This document shows positions 1 through 7,376 of a stretch of 19,158 bases of DNA, piece by piece. The stretch is from UBA7332 sp051657165. Its GTDB lineage: Bacteria; Bacteroidota; Bacteroidia; Bacteroidales; UBA7332. The DNA is taken from contig JBOFKD010000303.1 of the NCBI GenBank assembly GCA_051657165.1, forward strand, positions 1 through 19,158, in the 5' to 3' direction. The position numbers and the translations under genes are program-made. Positions within the stretch are counted from its first letter, which is position 1; the number at the start of each line of letters is the position of its first letter. The notes under the pieces were generated by a model. It did no database searches. It saw only the letters and a program-made list of their open reading frames with translations, and was not told the origin of the DNA.

Positions 1-344
1 GTATCGACAAAAACGAAATCAAACGTGGTATGGTTATGTGTCACCCAGGTCAGGTGAAACCTCACACTAAATTCAAAGCTCAAGTTTATATCTTGAAAAA
101 AGAAGAAGGTGGTCGTCACACTCCATTCCATAACAGATATCGCCCTCAGTTCTACCTACGTACATTGGACGTAACTGGTGAGATCACTCTTCCAGAAGGA
201 ACTGAAATGGTTATGCCTGGTGATAACTTGACAATCGACGTAGAACTTATCTATCCAGTAGCTTGTGACCTAGGTCTACAGTTTGCTATCCGTGAAGGTG
301 GTCGTACAGTTGGTGCAGGTCAAATCACAGAAATTATTGCGTAA
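1..344 (+). CDS. tuf: Elongation factor Tu, C-terminal part (5' truncated by window)
   Basis: EF-Tu delivers aminoacyl-tRNA to the ribosomal A site as a GTP-dependent ternary complex. Only about the last 114 residues are present. The frame is already open at base 3 (IDKNEIKRGMVMCHPGQ), which matches the end of EF-Tu domain 2 and the start of domain 3. The rest is the domain 3 beta barrel, including the FHNRYRPQFYLRT segment and the MVMPGDN turn, and the usual GGRTVGAGQITEI ending. The full protein is normally about 395 residues, so roughly 280 codons lie upstream of the window. Codon use is strongly biased (cgt, ggt, gta), as expected for a very highly expressed gene. The gene precedes tRNA-Trp and secE, a conserved order in Bacteroidota. 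The family call is certain; only the truncation limits it. Confidence 0.97.
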   Translation, partial: IDKNEIKRGMVMCHPGQVKPHTKFKAQVYILKKEEGGRHTPFHNRYRPQFYLRTLDVTGEITLPEGTEMVMPGDNLTIDVELIYPVACDLGLQFAIREGGRTVGAGQITEIIA

Positions 345-366
345 TAAATAAATATATATTACCAAC

Positions 367-393
367 AGTCTGCTCTCCAAAAGAGAGCAGACT
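367..393 (+). terminator. Hairpin between tuf and tRNA-Trp (partial terminator or processing site)
   Basis: A perfect 11-bp stem (367-377 with 383-393) encloses a 5-nt loop, CAAAA. It begins 22 nt after the tuf stop codon and ends 5 nt before the tRNA. The downstream sequence is ATAATAC rather than a U-run, so it is a poor intrinsic terminator by standard criteria. It may protect the tuf 3' end, attenuate partially, or separate tuf mRNA from the tRNA precursor. The structure is read directly; the role is inferred. Confidence 0.5.
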
Positions 394-398
394 ATAAT

Positions 399-471
399 AC
401 GGGTTTAGCTCAGTTGGTAGAGCATCGGTCTCCAAAACCGAGTGTCGGGAGTTCGAGTCTCTCAACCCGTG
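399..471 (+). tRNA. trnW: tRNA-Trp (anticodon CCA)
   Basis: The 73-nt gene folds into a complete cloverleaf. The acceptor stem is ACGGGTT (399-405) with AACCCGT (464-470). The D stem is GCTC/GAGC with a GGT-containing loop. The anticodon stem is TCGGT/ACCGA around loop CTCCAAA, with anticodon CCA at 432-434. The T arm is GGGAG-TTCGAGT-CTCTC. The discriminator base at 471 is G, typical of bacterial tRNA-Trp. The 3' CCA is not encoded (GCAAA follows), so it must be added by the tRNA nucleotidyltransferase. It lies between tuf and secE and is probably cotranscribed with them. Confidence 0.97.
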
Positions 472-486
472 CAAATCGCTAAGATG

Positions 487-681
487 ATGAAAAAGATAGT
501 TACTTATATTAAAGAGTCTTATAACGAACTCGTTTATAAGGTATCTTGGCCGACAAAATCTGAATTATATAGCAGTGCAGTTGTTGTAATGTTTGCTTCC
601 CTCCTGATTGCGCTTGTTATTTTCCTTATGGATTCAGGTTTTGAGAATATTATGCGACTTTTCTACACAAAAGTATTTTAA
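487..681 (+). CDS. secE: Preprotein translocase subunit SecE
   Basis: SecE is the small clamp subunit of the SecYEG translocon in the inner membrane. The 64-residue product starts MKKIVTYIKESYNEL. It has the conserved amphipathic helix with the VSWPTKSEL motif (about residues 18-26) and then one transmembrane helix (about 29-49, VVVMFASLLIALVIFLM). This is the usual single-TM form in Bacteroidota. An ATG at 484 directly precedes the chosen one and either may be used. A longer in-frame start at 442 would lie inside the tRNA and is rejected. The ATG is only about 12-15 nt from the tRNA 3' end and has no Shine-Dalgarno site. nusG follows after 14 nt. Confidence 0.95.
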   Translation: MKKIVTYIKESYNELVYKVSWPTKSELYSSAVVVMFASLLIALVIFLMDSGFENIMRLFYTKVF

Positions 682-695
682 TCTAGAGGTTTACA

Positions 696-1241
696 ATGTC
701 TGAACTTAAAAAAGAGTGGTACGTATTACGTGCCATTAGTGGTAAGGAAGGCAAAGTTAGAGAGTATCTGGAAGCTGAGATCAGAAATACAGATATGAAG
801 AACTATGTCTCTCAGGTATTGATTCCGACTGAAAAAGTCTATCACTTGAGAAACGGAAAAAAGATTGCTACTGAAAAGAATCTTTATCCCGGTTATGTCT
901 TGATTGAAGCTGCTTTAGTTGGAGAGATGACTCACAGACTCCGTAATATCCCAAACGTAATTGGTTTTTTAGGCGGTAATGATAAGCCCGTTCCTTTAAG
1001 ACAATCTGAAGTTAATCGCATTCTTGGTATTGTTGATGACTTGCAGACTGCCGAAGGAGACATTGATCTCAACTTTGAAGTTGGGGAAGTGGTTAAGGTG
1101 AATCATGGACCGTTTACTGGTTTTTCGGGTATTATTGAAGAAGTTAGTACTGAGAAAAAGAAGCTAAAAGTTATGGTCAAGATTTTCGGGCGAAAAACAC
1201 CGCTCGAGCTTGGTTTCTTACAAGTTGAAAAAGAGGCATAA
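696..1241 (+). CDS. nusG: Transcription termination/antitermination protein NusG
   Basis: NusG binds RNA polymerase through its N-terminal NGN domain and links it to Rho or to the ribosome (through S10). The 181-residue protein starts with the NGN-type WYVLRAISGKEGKVREYL. It carries KNLYPGYVLIEA (about residues 61-72) and the IPNVIGFLGG segment (about 85-94), then a C-terminal KOW domain (about 128-180, GEVVKVNHGPFTGFSGIIEEV). Length matches standard NusG; there is no insertion as in the specialised Bacteroidota UpxY paralogues. An AGAGG-type ribosome site lies about 7 nt before the ATG, unusual in this phylum. It is the standard partner of secE and lies upstream of rplK. Confidence 0.97.
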   Translation: MSELKKEWYVLRAISGKEGKVREYLEAEIRNTDMKNYVSQVLIPTEKVYHLRNGKKIATEKNLYPGYVLIEAALVGEMTHRLRNIPNVIGFLGGNDKPVPLRQSEVNRILGIVDDLQTAEGDIDLNFEVGEVVKVNHGPFTGFSGIIEEVSTEKKKLKVMVKIFGRKTPLELGFLQVEKEA

Positions 1242-1275
1242 TATGCCTGATTGTCAAACGTAAATTTAGAAAACA

Positions 1276-1719
1276 ATGGCTAAAGAAGTTGCTGGACAAA
1301 TTAAATTACAGATTAAAGGAGGCGCTGCAAACCCTTCTCCTCCTGTTGGTCCTGCGTTAGGTTCTAAAGGGATCAACATCATGGAGTTTTGCAAGCAATT
1401 TAATGCCAGAACTCAAGACAAAGCAGGAAAAGTATTACCTGTTGTTATCACCTACTATACAGATAAGTCATTCGATTTTATCGTTAAAACTCCTCCGGTT
1501 CCAGTTCAATTGTTAGAAGTATCTAAACAAAAGAGTGGTTCTGCTGAGCCTAACCGTAAAAAAATTGCTTCTATTACTTGGGAACAAGTAAAAGCAATCG
1601 CGGAAGACAAAATGCCGGACTTAAACTGTTTTGAACTGAAATCTGCTATGACAATGGTAGCAGGTACTGCGAGAAGTATGGGTATCACTGTTACAGGAGA
1701 ATTCCCTTTTAATAATTAA
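1276..1719 (+). CDS. rplK: 50S ribosomal protein L11
   Basis: L11 binds the GTPase-associated region of 23S rRNA at the base of the L7/L12 stalk. The 147-residue product has the N-terminal proline-rich NPSPPVGPALGSKGINIMEFC segment (about residues 20-40), which is the thiostrepton-contacting region. The C-terminal rRNA-binding domain includes the KKIASITWEQVKAIAEDKM helix and the GTARSMGITV ending. It lies 34 nt after nusG and 14 nt before rplA, so it is part of the same operon. The leader shows no obvious L1-binding mimic. The start ATG is preceded only by A-rich sequence. Confidence 0.97.
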   Translation: MAKEVAGQIKLQIKGGAANPSPPVGPALGSKGINIMEFCKQFNARTQDKAGKVLPVVITYYTDKSFDFIVKTPPVPVQLLEVSKQKSGSAEPNRKKIASITWEQVKAIAEDKMPDLNCFELKSAMTMVAGTARSMGITVTGEFPFNN

Positions 1720-1733
1720 TAACTTCAATTGAG

Positions 1734-2432
1734 ATGGGTAAACTTACAAAAAATCAAAAGTTGGCTTTTAGCAAGATTGAAGCAGGGAAAACGTACTCTC
1801 TGAAAGAAGCTACTGAGCTTGTTAAAGAGATTACTTTCACAAAATTTGATGCTTCTGTAGATATCGACGTACGTCTAGGTGTAGATCCACGTAAAGCGAA
1901 TCAAATGGTTCGTGGTGTTGTTTCTCTACCTCACGGTACTGGTAAAGAAGTTAGAGTTCTGGTTTTGTGTACTCCAGATGCTGAAGCTGATGCTAAAGCT
2001 GCAGGTGCAGACTATGTAGGTCTTGACGATTATATCGCTAAGATCAAAGGTGGTTGGACTGATATCGATGTTATCATCACTCAGCCTGCTATCATGGGTA
2101 AAATTGGTGCTCTAGGTCGCGTATTAGGTCCTCGTGGTTTAATGCCGAATCCAAAAAGCGGTACTGTTACAAACGAGGTAGGTAAAGCAGTTGCTGAAGT
2201 AAAACAAGGTAAAATCGACTTTAAAGTTGACAAAACTGGTATCGTTCATACTTCAATCGGAAAGGTTTCTTTCACTGCAGACCAAATTCGTGATAATGCA
2301 AAAGAATTCGTTTCTACTATTATCAAATTGAAACCGTCTGCTGCTAAAGGTACATATATTAAGAGTATTTTTCTTTCAAGTACCATGAGTCCGGGTATTA
2401 AGATTGATCCTAAATCAGTTGAAGAAAACTAA
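1734..2432 (+). CDS. rplA: 50S ribosomal protein L1
   Basis: L1 forms the mobile L1 stalk that helps release deacylated tRNA from the E site. In many bacteria it represses its own L11-L1 mRNA. The 232-residue protein has the diagnostic GALGRVLGPRGLMPNPKSGTV signature (about residues 124-144) and the C-terminal KGTYIKSIFLSSTMSPGIKID segment. Length is typical. The start codon follows CAATTGAG with a weak GAG ribosome site. It lies 14 nt after rplK and 12 nt before rplJ. Confidence 0.97.
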   Translation: MGKLTKNQKLAFSKIEAGKTYSLKEATELVKEITFTKFDASVDIDVRLGVDPRKANQMVRGVVSLPHGTGKEVRVLVLCTPDAEADAKAAGADYVGLDDYIAKIKGGWTDIDVIITQPAIMGKIGALGRVLGPRGLMPNPKSGTVTNEVGKAVAEVKQGKIDFKVDKTGIVHTSIGKVSFTADQIRDNAKEFVSTIIKLKPSAAKGTYIKSIFLSSTMSPGIKIDPKSVEEN

Positions 2433-2444
2433 AATTAAGGAATT

Positions 2445-2942
2445 ATGAGAAAGGAAGATAAAGGCGGTATGGTTGAGCTAATTGCTTCAACTATCAAAGA
2501 ATACAATCACTTCTATATCACTGATACAACAGGCTTAAATGCTGCGAAAACAAGTGACTTAAGAAGAGCATGTTTCAAAGCTGACGTTAAATTGTTAGTG
2601 GTTAAAAACTCAATGTTGAAAAAAGCTTTCGAATCATTGGAAGAAGATTATTCTCCTTTGTACGGTGCTTTGAAAGGTACATCTGCATTGATGTTCTCTA
2701 ACACAGGTAACGCTCCTGCTAAATTGATCAAAACTTTCCGTGATAAGGCTGAAATTCCTGCATTGAAAGGTGCTTTTGTAGAAGGTGGTTTCTACGGAGC
2801 TGATCAGTTAAATGTTCTTGCTTCACTTAAGAGCAAAAACGAACTTATCGCAGACGTTGTTGCATTGCTTCAATCTCCAATGCGCAATATCATTTCAGCT
2901 CTTGTTGCTAAAGCTGAGAAAGAAGGTGAATCAGCAGAATAA
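2445..2942 (+). CDS. rplJ: 50S ribosomal protein L10
   Basis: L10 anchors L7/L12 dimers to the ribosome and, with L12, autoregulates its operon in other bacteria. The 165-residue product starts MRKEDKGGMVELIASTIKE. It contains the RNA-binding N-terminal domain with the LRRACFKADVKLLVVKNSM stretch (about residues 39-57) and a C-terminal helix (LVAKAEKEGESAE) for L12 docking. An AAGGA ribosome site sits about 5 nt upstream of the ATG. L10 is followed by a 61-64-nt AT-rich spacer before rplL; I see no stable hairpin there. Confidence 0.96.
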   Translation: MRKEDKGGMVELIASTIKEYNHFYITDTTGLNAAKTSDLRRACFKADVKLLVVKNSMLKKAFESLEEDYSPLYGALKGTSALMFSNTGNAPAKLIKTFRDKAEIPALKGAFVEGGFYGADQLNVLASLKSKNELIADVVALLQSPMRNIISALVAKAEKEGESAE

Positions 2943-3006
2943 TCTGATCCTGATTCCACAATAAGATAATTAAGAAATTAGTATAAACTATTTAAACTAT
3001 ACAATG

Positions 3007-3372
3007 ATGGCAGATTTGAAAAATTTTGCTGAACAACTAGTAAATCTTACAGTTAAAGAAGTTAACGAATTAGCAGAGATCCTTAAAAATGAGTACGGAA
3101 TCGAGCCTGCAGCTGCTGCTGTAGTTATGGCTGGTCCTGCTGCTGAAGCTGCAGAAGAAAAAACATCTTTCGATGTTGTTTTGAAATCAGCTGGTGCTAG
3201 CAAATTGGCTATCGTTAAGGCTGTTAAAGAACTAGCAGGTCTTGGCTTGAAAGAAGCTAAAGATATCGTTGACGCTGCTCCTGCAACATTGAAAGAAGGT
3301 GTATCTAAAGACGAAGCTGAAGCTCTTAAAAAACAACTTGAAGAGCTTGGTGCTGAAGTTGAGCTTAAGTAA
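3007..3372 (+). CDS. rplL: 50S ribosomal protein L7/L12
   Basis: L7/L12 forms the multi-copy stalk that recruits the GTPase factors EF-Tu, EF-G, IF2 and RF3. The product (121 residues from this ATG; 122 from an ATG at 3004) has the N-terminal dimerisation helices (ADLKNFAEQLVNLTVKEVNELAEIL). An Ala-rich hinge follows (about residues 35-55, AAAAVVMAGPAAEAAE). The globular C-terminal domain has the AIVKAVKELAGLGLKEAKD motif and ends VELK. The second ATG is preferred because MADLK matches the usual start in Bacteroidota homologues, as I recall them. The spacer to rpoB contains a hairpin described separately. Confidence 0.96.
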   Translation: MADLKNFAEQLVNLTVKEVNELAEILKNEYGIEPAAAAVVMAGPAAEAAEEKTSFDVVLKSAGASKLAIVKAVKELAGLGLKEAKDIVDAAPATLKEGVSKDEAEALKKQLEELGAEVELK

Positions 3373-3396
3373 TATATCCTTCTATCTAGGAATAAT

Positions 3397-3433
3397 GGTT
3401 AGGAATCCTCTTTGGAGGGTTCTTAACCTTTTT
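3397..3433 (+). promoter_or_regulatory. Intrinsic attenuator-like hairpin in the rplL-rpoB gap
   Basis: The arms 3397-3411 and 3414-3428 pair over up to 15 bp with three G-U wobbles; the apical pair probably opens to give a 4-nt loop. A TTTTT run follows at 3429-3433. This has the form of a leaky intrinsic terminator between the ribosomal protein genes and rpoB. Partial termination at the equivalent place in Escherichia coli sets the L12:beta ratio, which is established knowledge. That it does so here is inference. Confidence 0.65.
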
Positions 3434-3435
3434 GC

Positions 3436-3472
3436 GCTTTATTTTTTTAGGTTCAACTAATCCACTCTTACA
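3436..3472 (+). promoter_or_regulatory. rpoB leader U-rich element, matched upstream of rpoC
   Basis: After the hairpin the leader reads GCTTTAT, a 7-T run, AG, and then TCAACT at 3453-3458, 20 nt before the rpoB ATG. A near copy lies upstream of rpoC (7336-7376), with GCTTTAT 41 nt and TCAACT 22 nt before that ATG. No Shine-Dalgarno site is present. U- and A-rich leaders are a known substitute for Shine-Dalgarno pairing in this phylum, so translation enhancement is a plausible role. Confidence 0.45.
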
Positions 3473-6400
3473 ATGTCTTTGAATAACGCTAATCAAAGGG
3501 TAAATTTTGCATCCATTAAGAATCCTCTTTCTTATCCGGACTTTCTTGAGGTGCAATTAAAGTCTTTTCAAGACTTCCTTCAACTAGATACTCCAGCTGA
3601 AAAACGTAAGAATGAGGGATTATATAAGGTATTTGCTGAAAACTTCCCAATTGCAGATACGAGAAATAACTTCGTTCTAGAGTTCTTAGATTACTATATC
3701 GATCCTCCAAAATATTCTATTGATGAGTGTTTGGAGCGCGGTCTTACGCATAGCGTGCCTTTAAAAGCTAAATTGAAGCTATACTGTACAGATCCTGAAC
3801 ATGAAGATTTCGATACAGTAATCCAAGATGTATATTTGGGTCCTATCCCCTATATGACTGAAAAAGGTACCTTTGTGATCAATGGTGCTGAACGTGTAGT
3901 TGTATCTCAGTTACATCGTTCTCCGGGTGTGTTCTTTGGACAAAGTGTACACGCTAACGGAACGAAACTGTATTCTGCTCGCGTCATACCTTTCAAAGGT
4001 TCTTGGATTGAATTCGCTACAGACATTAATAATGTCATGTATGCTTATATCGATCGTAAGAAGAAGTTACCGGTTACAACTCTTTTAAGAGCTATTGGCT
4101 TTGAGAGTGACCGTGACATTCTTGAAATCTTCGGCCTTGCAGAAGAGGTTAAAGCGACAAAAGCTGCATTGAGCAAAGCTGTTGGACGCAAACTTGCGGC
4201 CCGTGTTTTGAAAACATGGATCGAAGACTTCGTTGATGAAGATACCGGTGAGGTTGTTTCTATAGAGCGTAACGAAATTGTTATTGATCGTGAGACTGTC
4301 CTTGAAGAAGAGAATATCGATGATATCATCGATTCGGGTACTTCATCTATTCTTCTGCATAAAGAAGAAATGAATCTTTCTGACTACGCAATTATTTATA
4401 ATACGCTTCAGAAAGACCCTAGTAACTCTGAAAAAGAGGCAGTAATTTATATATACCGCCAGCTTCGTAGTGCTGAACCTGCAGATGATGCAAGTGCACG
4501 CGAAGTTATCCAAAACCTATTCTTCTCTGATAAGAGATATGATTTAGGTGAAGTTGGGCGTTTCAGAATCAACAAAAAATTAGATTTGAACATCGATTCA
4601 GACGTTAAAGTATTGACGAAAGAGGATATTATCTCTATCATCAAATATTTGATTGAATTGATCAACTCTAAAGCTATTGTTGATGATATTGACCACTTGA
4701 GCAACCGTCGTGTACGTACTGTAGGTGAGCAGCTATATAACCAGTTTGGTATTGGTTTGGCTCGTATGGCCCGTACAATTCGTGATCGTATGAACGTTCG
4801 TGATAACGAGGTGTTTACTCCAATTGATTTGATTAATGCGAAAACGATTTCGTCTGTAATCAATTCTTTCTTCGGAACGAATGCTTTGTCTCAGTTCATG
4901 GATCAGACGAATCCTCTTGCTGAATTGACGCACAAACGTCGTATGTCGGCATTAGGTCCTGGTGGTCTTTCTCGTGACCGTGCAGGTTTCGAGGTTCGTG
5001 ACGTTCACTACACTCACTACGGACGTTTATGTCCGATTGAGACTCCTGAGGGTCCGAACATTGGTCTGATTTCATCTCTTTGTGTTTACGCGAAAATCAA
5101 CGAGCTTGGATTTATTGAAACGCCTTACCGCGTAGTAAATGAAGGTCGTGTGGATTTAGGTGATATTACTTATTTGACTGCTGAAGAAGAAGAAGGTAAA
5201 ATCATCGCTCAGGGTAATGCGCCACTTAATGATAATGGTGAATTTATCCGTTCTCGTGTAAAAGCTCGTCAGGAAGGTGACTTCCCGTTAGTTGAGCCAA
5301 CAGAGGTTGATTTAATGGACGTATCTCCTACTCAGATTGCTTCTATCGCGGCTTCTTTGATTCCGTTCCTGGAACATGATGATGCGAACCGTGCATTGAT
5401 GGGATCTAACATGATGCGCCAGGCTGTTCCTCTATTGAGAGCAGAAGCTCCGATTGTAGGTACTGGTATCGAAGGTCAGTTGATTCGTGACTCTCGTACT
5501 CAGATTACAGCTGAAAGAGGTGGTTACATTGAGTATGTAGATGCAAATGTGATCAGAATTAAATATGACAGATCTGAAGATGAAGAATTTGTAAGCTTCG
5601 AGACTTCAGTGAAAGAATATAATATTCCTAAGTTCAGAAAAACTAACCAGAATACAACGATTGACTTGCGTCCGATTTGTCGTCCGGGTCAGCGTGTAGA
5701 GAAAGGTCAGATCTTAACTGAAGGTTATTCTACTCAACAAGGAGAGCTTGCTCTTGGTAAGAACCTGAAAGTGGCATATATGCCTTGGAAAGGTTATAAC
5801 TATGAGGATGCGATCGTAATCAGCGAACGTGTAGTTCGTGAAGATATCTTTACTTCAGTTCACGTGGATGAATACTCTCTTGAGGTTCGTGAAACAAAAC
5901 GTGGTATGGAAGAATTAACTTCTGACATTCCGAACGTAAGTGAAGAAGCAACGAAAGATTTGGACGAAAGAGGTATTGTTCGTGTTGGTGCACGTATCAT
6001 TCCTGGAGATATTATGATTGGTAAGATTACTCCTAAAGGTGAGTCTGATCCTTCTCCGGAAGAAAAACTTCTTCGCGCAATCTTCGGTGATAAGGCCGGT
6101 GATGTGAAAGATGCTTCATTGAAAGCTTCTCCTTCATTATCAGGTGTTGTTATCGGAACAAATCTTTTCTCTCGTGCAATGAAGGTGAAAAAAGGAAGAA
6201 ATGCTGATAAAGCAATCCTGCCTAAACTGGACGAAGAGTACGAATTGAAAATGAATAAATTGAAGTCTGTACTTGTAGACAAACTATTGGTACTGACTGA
6301 AGGTTTGAACTCTCAGGGTGTTAAAGACTACTTAGGTGTAGAACTTATTGCAACCGGAGCTAAATTTACAGACCGCAATTTAAGAGAACTTGATTATAAT

Positions 6401-7279
6401 AGTATTCAGGTTAGTGCATGGACTTCAGATGAGCACAAAAATGAGCTTATCAAGCAGGTTATCATGAACTACTTGAAGAAATTCAAAGAGTTGGATGCTG
6501 AACTGAAACGTAAGAAATTTGACCTTACAATCGGTGATGAACTTCCAACTGGTATCATTCAATTGGCGAAAGTTTATATCGCTAAGAAACGTAAGATCGG
6601 TGTCGGTGATAAGATGGCGGGTCGTCACGGTAACAAAGGTATTGTATCTCGTGTTGTTCGTGATGAAGATATGCCATTCTTAGCTGACGGTACTCCGGTT
6701 GATATCGTTCTTAACCCTCTGGGGGTACCATCTCGTATGAACCTTGGACAGATTTTCGAAGCTGTACTTGGATGGGCTGGTAAAGACTTAGGTGTTAAGT
6801 TTGCAACTCCGATCTTTGACGGTGCTGATTTGGATGATTTGAACGAATGGACAGATAAAGCAGGTATTCCTCGTTATGGTAAAGCTTACCTTCACGATGG
6901 TGGTACAGGTGAACGTTTTGACCAGACTGCGACTGTAGGGGTAACATATATGTTGAAACTAGGTCACATGGTTGAGGACAAAATGCACGCTCGTTCTATT
7001 GGTCCTTACTCTTTGATTACGCAGCAGCCATTGGGTGGTAAAGCTCAATTCGGGGGTCAGCGTTTCGGAGAGATGGAGGTTTGGGCAATCGAGGCCTTCG
7101 GTGCAGCTCACATCCTTCAAGAGATCTTAACGATCAAATCAGACGATGTAAACGGACGTTCTAAAGCGTACGAGGCAATTGTTAAGGGTGAACCAATGCC
7201 GGCTGCAGGTATTCCTGAGTCACTGAACGTGTTACTACACGAGCTTAAAGGTCTTGGTTTAAGTGTAAATCTTGAGTAA
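3473..7279 (+). CDS. rpoB: DNA-directed RNA polymerase subunit beta
   Basis: This is the beta subunit of the core RNA polymerase. It forms one pincer, the fork loop and part of the active site. The 1268-residue length is usual for Bacteroidota. The rifampicin pocket reads FFGTNALSQFMDQTNPLAEL followed by THKRRMSALGPGG. D477, H487, R490, S492 and L494 correspond to E. coli D516, H526, R529, S531 and L533, all in the sensitive wild-type state. Further signatures are GRLCPIETPEGPNIGL, the GDKMAGRHGNKGIVS active-site segment (around residue 1045) and the C-terminal KAQFGGQRFGEMEVWA clamp-anchoring region. rpoC follows after a 97-nt gap with a hairpin. No frame disruption is seen. Confidence 0.98.
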   Translation: MSLNNANQRVNFASIKNPLSYPDFLEVQLKSFQDFLQLDTPAEKRKNEGLYKVFAENFPIADTRNNFVLEFLDYYIDPPKYSIDECLERGLTHSVPLKAKLKLYCTDPEHEDFDTVIQDVYLGPIPYMTEKGTFVINGAERVVVSQLHRSPGVFFGQSVHANGTKLYSARVIPFKGSWIEFATDINNVMYAYIDRKKKLPVTTLLRAIGFESDRDILEIFGLAEEVKATKAALSKAVGRKLAARVLKTWIEDFVDEDTGEVVSIERNEIVIDRETVLEEENIDDIIDSGTSSILLHKEEMNLSDYAIIYNTLQKDPSNSEKEAVIYIYRQLRSAEPADDASAREVIQNLFFSDKRYDLGEVGRFRINKKLDLNIDSDVKVLTKEDIISIIKYLIELINSKAIVDDIDHLSNRRVRTVGEQLYNQFGIGLARMARTIRDRMNVRDNEVFTPIDLINAKTISSVINSFFGTNALSQFMDQTNPLAELTHKRRMSALGPGGLSRDRAGFEVRDVHYTHYGRLCPIETPEGPNIGLISSLCVYAKINELGFIETPYRVVNEGRVDLGDITYLTAEEEEGKIIAQGNAPLNDNGEFIRSRVKARQEGDFPLVEPTEVDLMDVSPTQIASIAASLIPFLEHDDANRALMGSNMMRQAVPLLRAEAPIVGTGIEGQLIRDSRTQITAERGGYIEYVDANVIRIKYDRSEDEEFVSFETSVKEYNIPKFRKTNQNTTIDLRPICRPGQRVEKGQILTEGYSTQQGELALGKNLKVAYMPWKGYNYEDAIVISERVVREDIFTSVHVDEYSLEVRETKRGMEELTSDIPNVSEEATKDLDERGIVRVGARIIPGDIMIGKITPKGESDPSPEEKLLRAIFGDKAGDVKDASLKASPSLSGVVIGTNLFSRAMKVKKGRNADKAILPKLDEEYELKMNKLKSVLVDKLLVLTEGLNSQGVKDYLGVELIATGAKFTDRNLRELDYNSIQVSAWTSDEHKNELIKQVIMNYLKKFKELDAELKRKKFDLTIGDELPTGIIQLAKVYIAKKRKIGVGDKMAGRHGNKGIVSRVVRDEDMPFLADGTPVDIVLNPLGVPSRMNLGQIFEAVLGWAGKDLGVKFATPIFDGADLDDLNEWTDKAGIPRYGKAYLHDGGTGERFDQTATVGVTYMLKLGHMVEDKMHARSIGPYSLITQQPLGGKAQFGGQRFGEMEVWAIEAFGAAHILQEILTIKSDDVNGRSKAYEAIVKGEPMPAAGIPESLNVLLHELKGLGLSVNLE

Positions 7280-7290
7280 AATGCATATTT

Positions 7291-7327
7291 AGTTATTAGG
7301 GGAAGGAGTTGCTCCTTCCCGATAACT
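7291..7327 (+). promoter_or_regulatory. Hairpin in the rpoB-rpoC gap
   Basis: A 9-bp GC-rich stem, GGGAAGGAG (7300-7308) with CTCCTTCCC (7312-7320), closes a TTG loop. Below it is a small internal loop and a second 6-bp stem, AGTTAT with ATAACT (7291-7296 and 7322-7327). ATTTT follows rather than a clean U-run, so it would be a weak terminator. RNA processing, mRNA stabilisation or attenuation are alternatives. Confidence 0.6.
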
Positions 7328-7335
7328 ATTTTCAT

Positions 7336-7376
7336 GCTTTATATTTTTCAGAAATCAACTCTTTATACATTAGTAT
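7336..7376 (+). promoter_or_regulatory. rpoC leader U-rich element, matched upstream of rpoB
   Basis: The sequence GCTTTAT, A, five T, CAG, then TCAACT (7355-7360) closely parallels the rpoB leader at 3436-3458 in composition, order and distance to the start codon. As at rpoB, it lies directly downstream of a hairpin. No Shine-Dalgarno site or Bacteroidota TAnnTTTG box is present, so a translational or RNA-stability role is more likely than a promoter. Confidence 0.45.

Noticed and set aside
442..486. Longer secE start with 15 extra codons
   Set aside because: The extension lies inside the tRNA-Trp gene, and the added residues are not SecE-like.
1261..1268. TAAATTTA before rplK as a -7 promoter box
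   Set aside because: The last base does not match TAnnTTTG, there is no TTTG 19-21 nt upstream, and the position is only 8 nt before the ATG.
4859..4963. Possible rifampicin-resistance substitutions in rpoB
   Set aside because: All positions equivalent to E. coli D516, H526, R529, S531 and L533 carry the wild-type residue.
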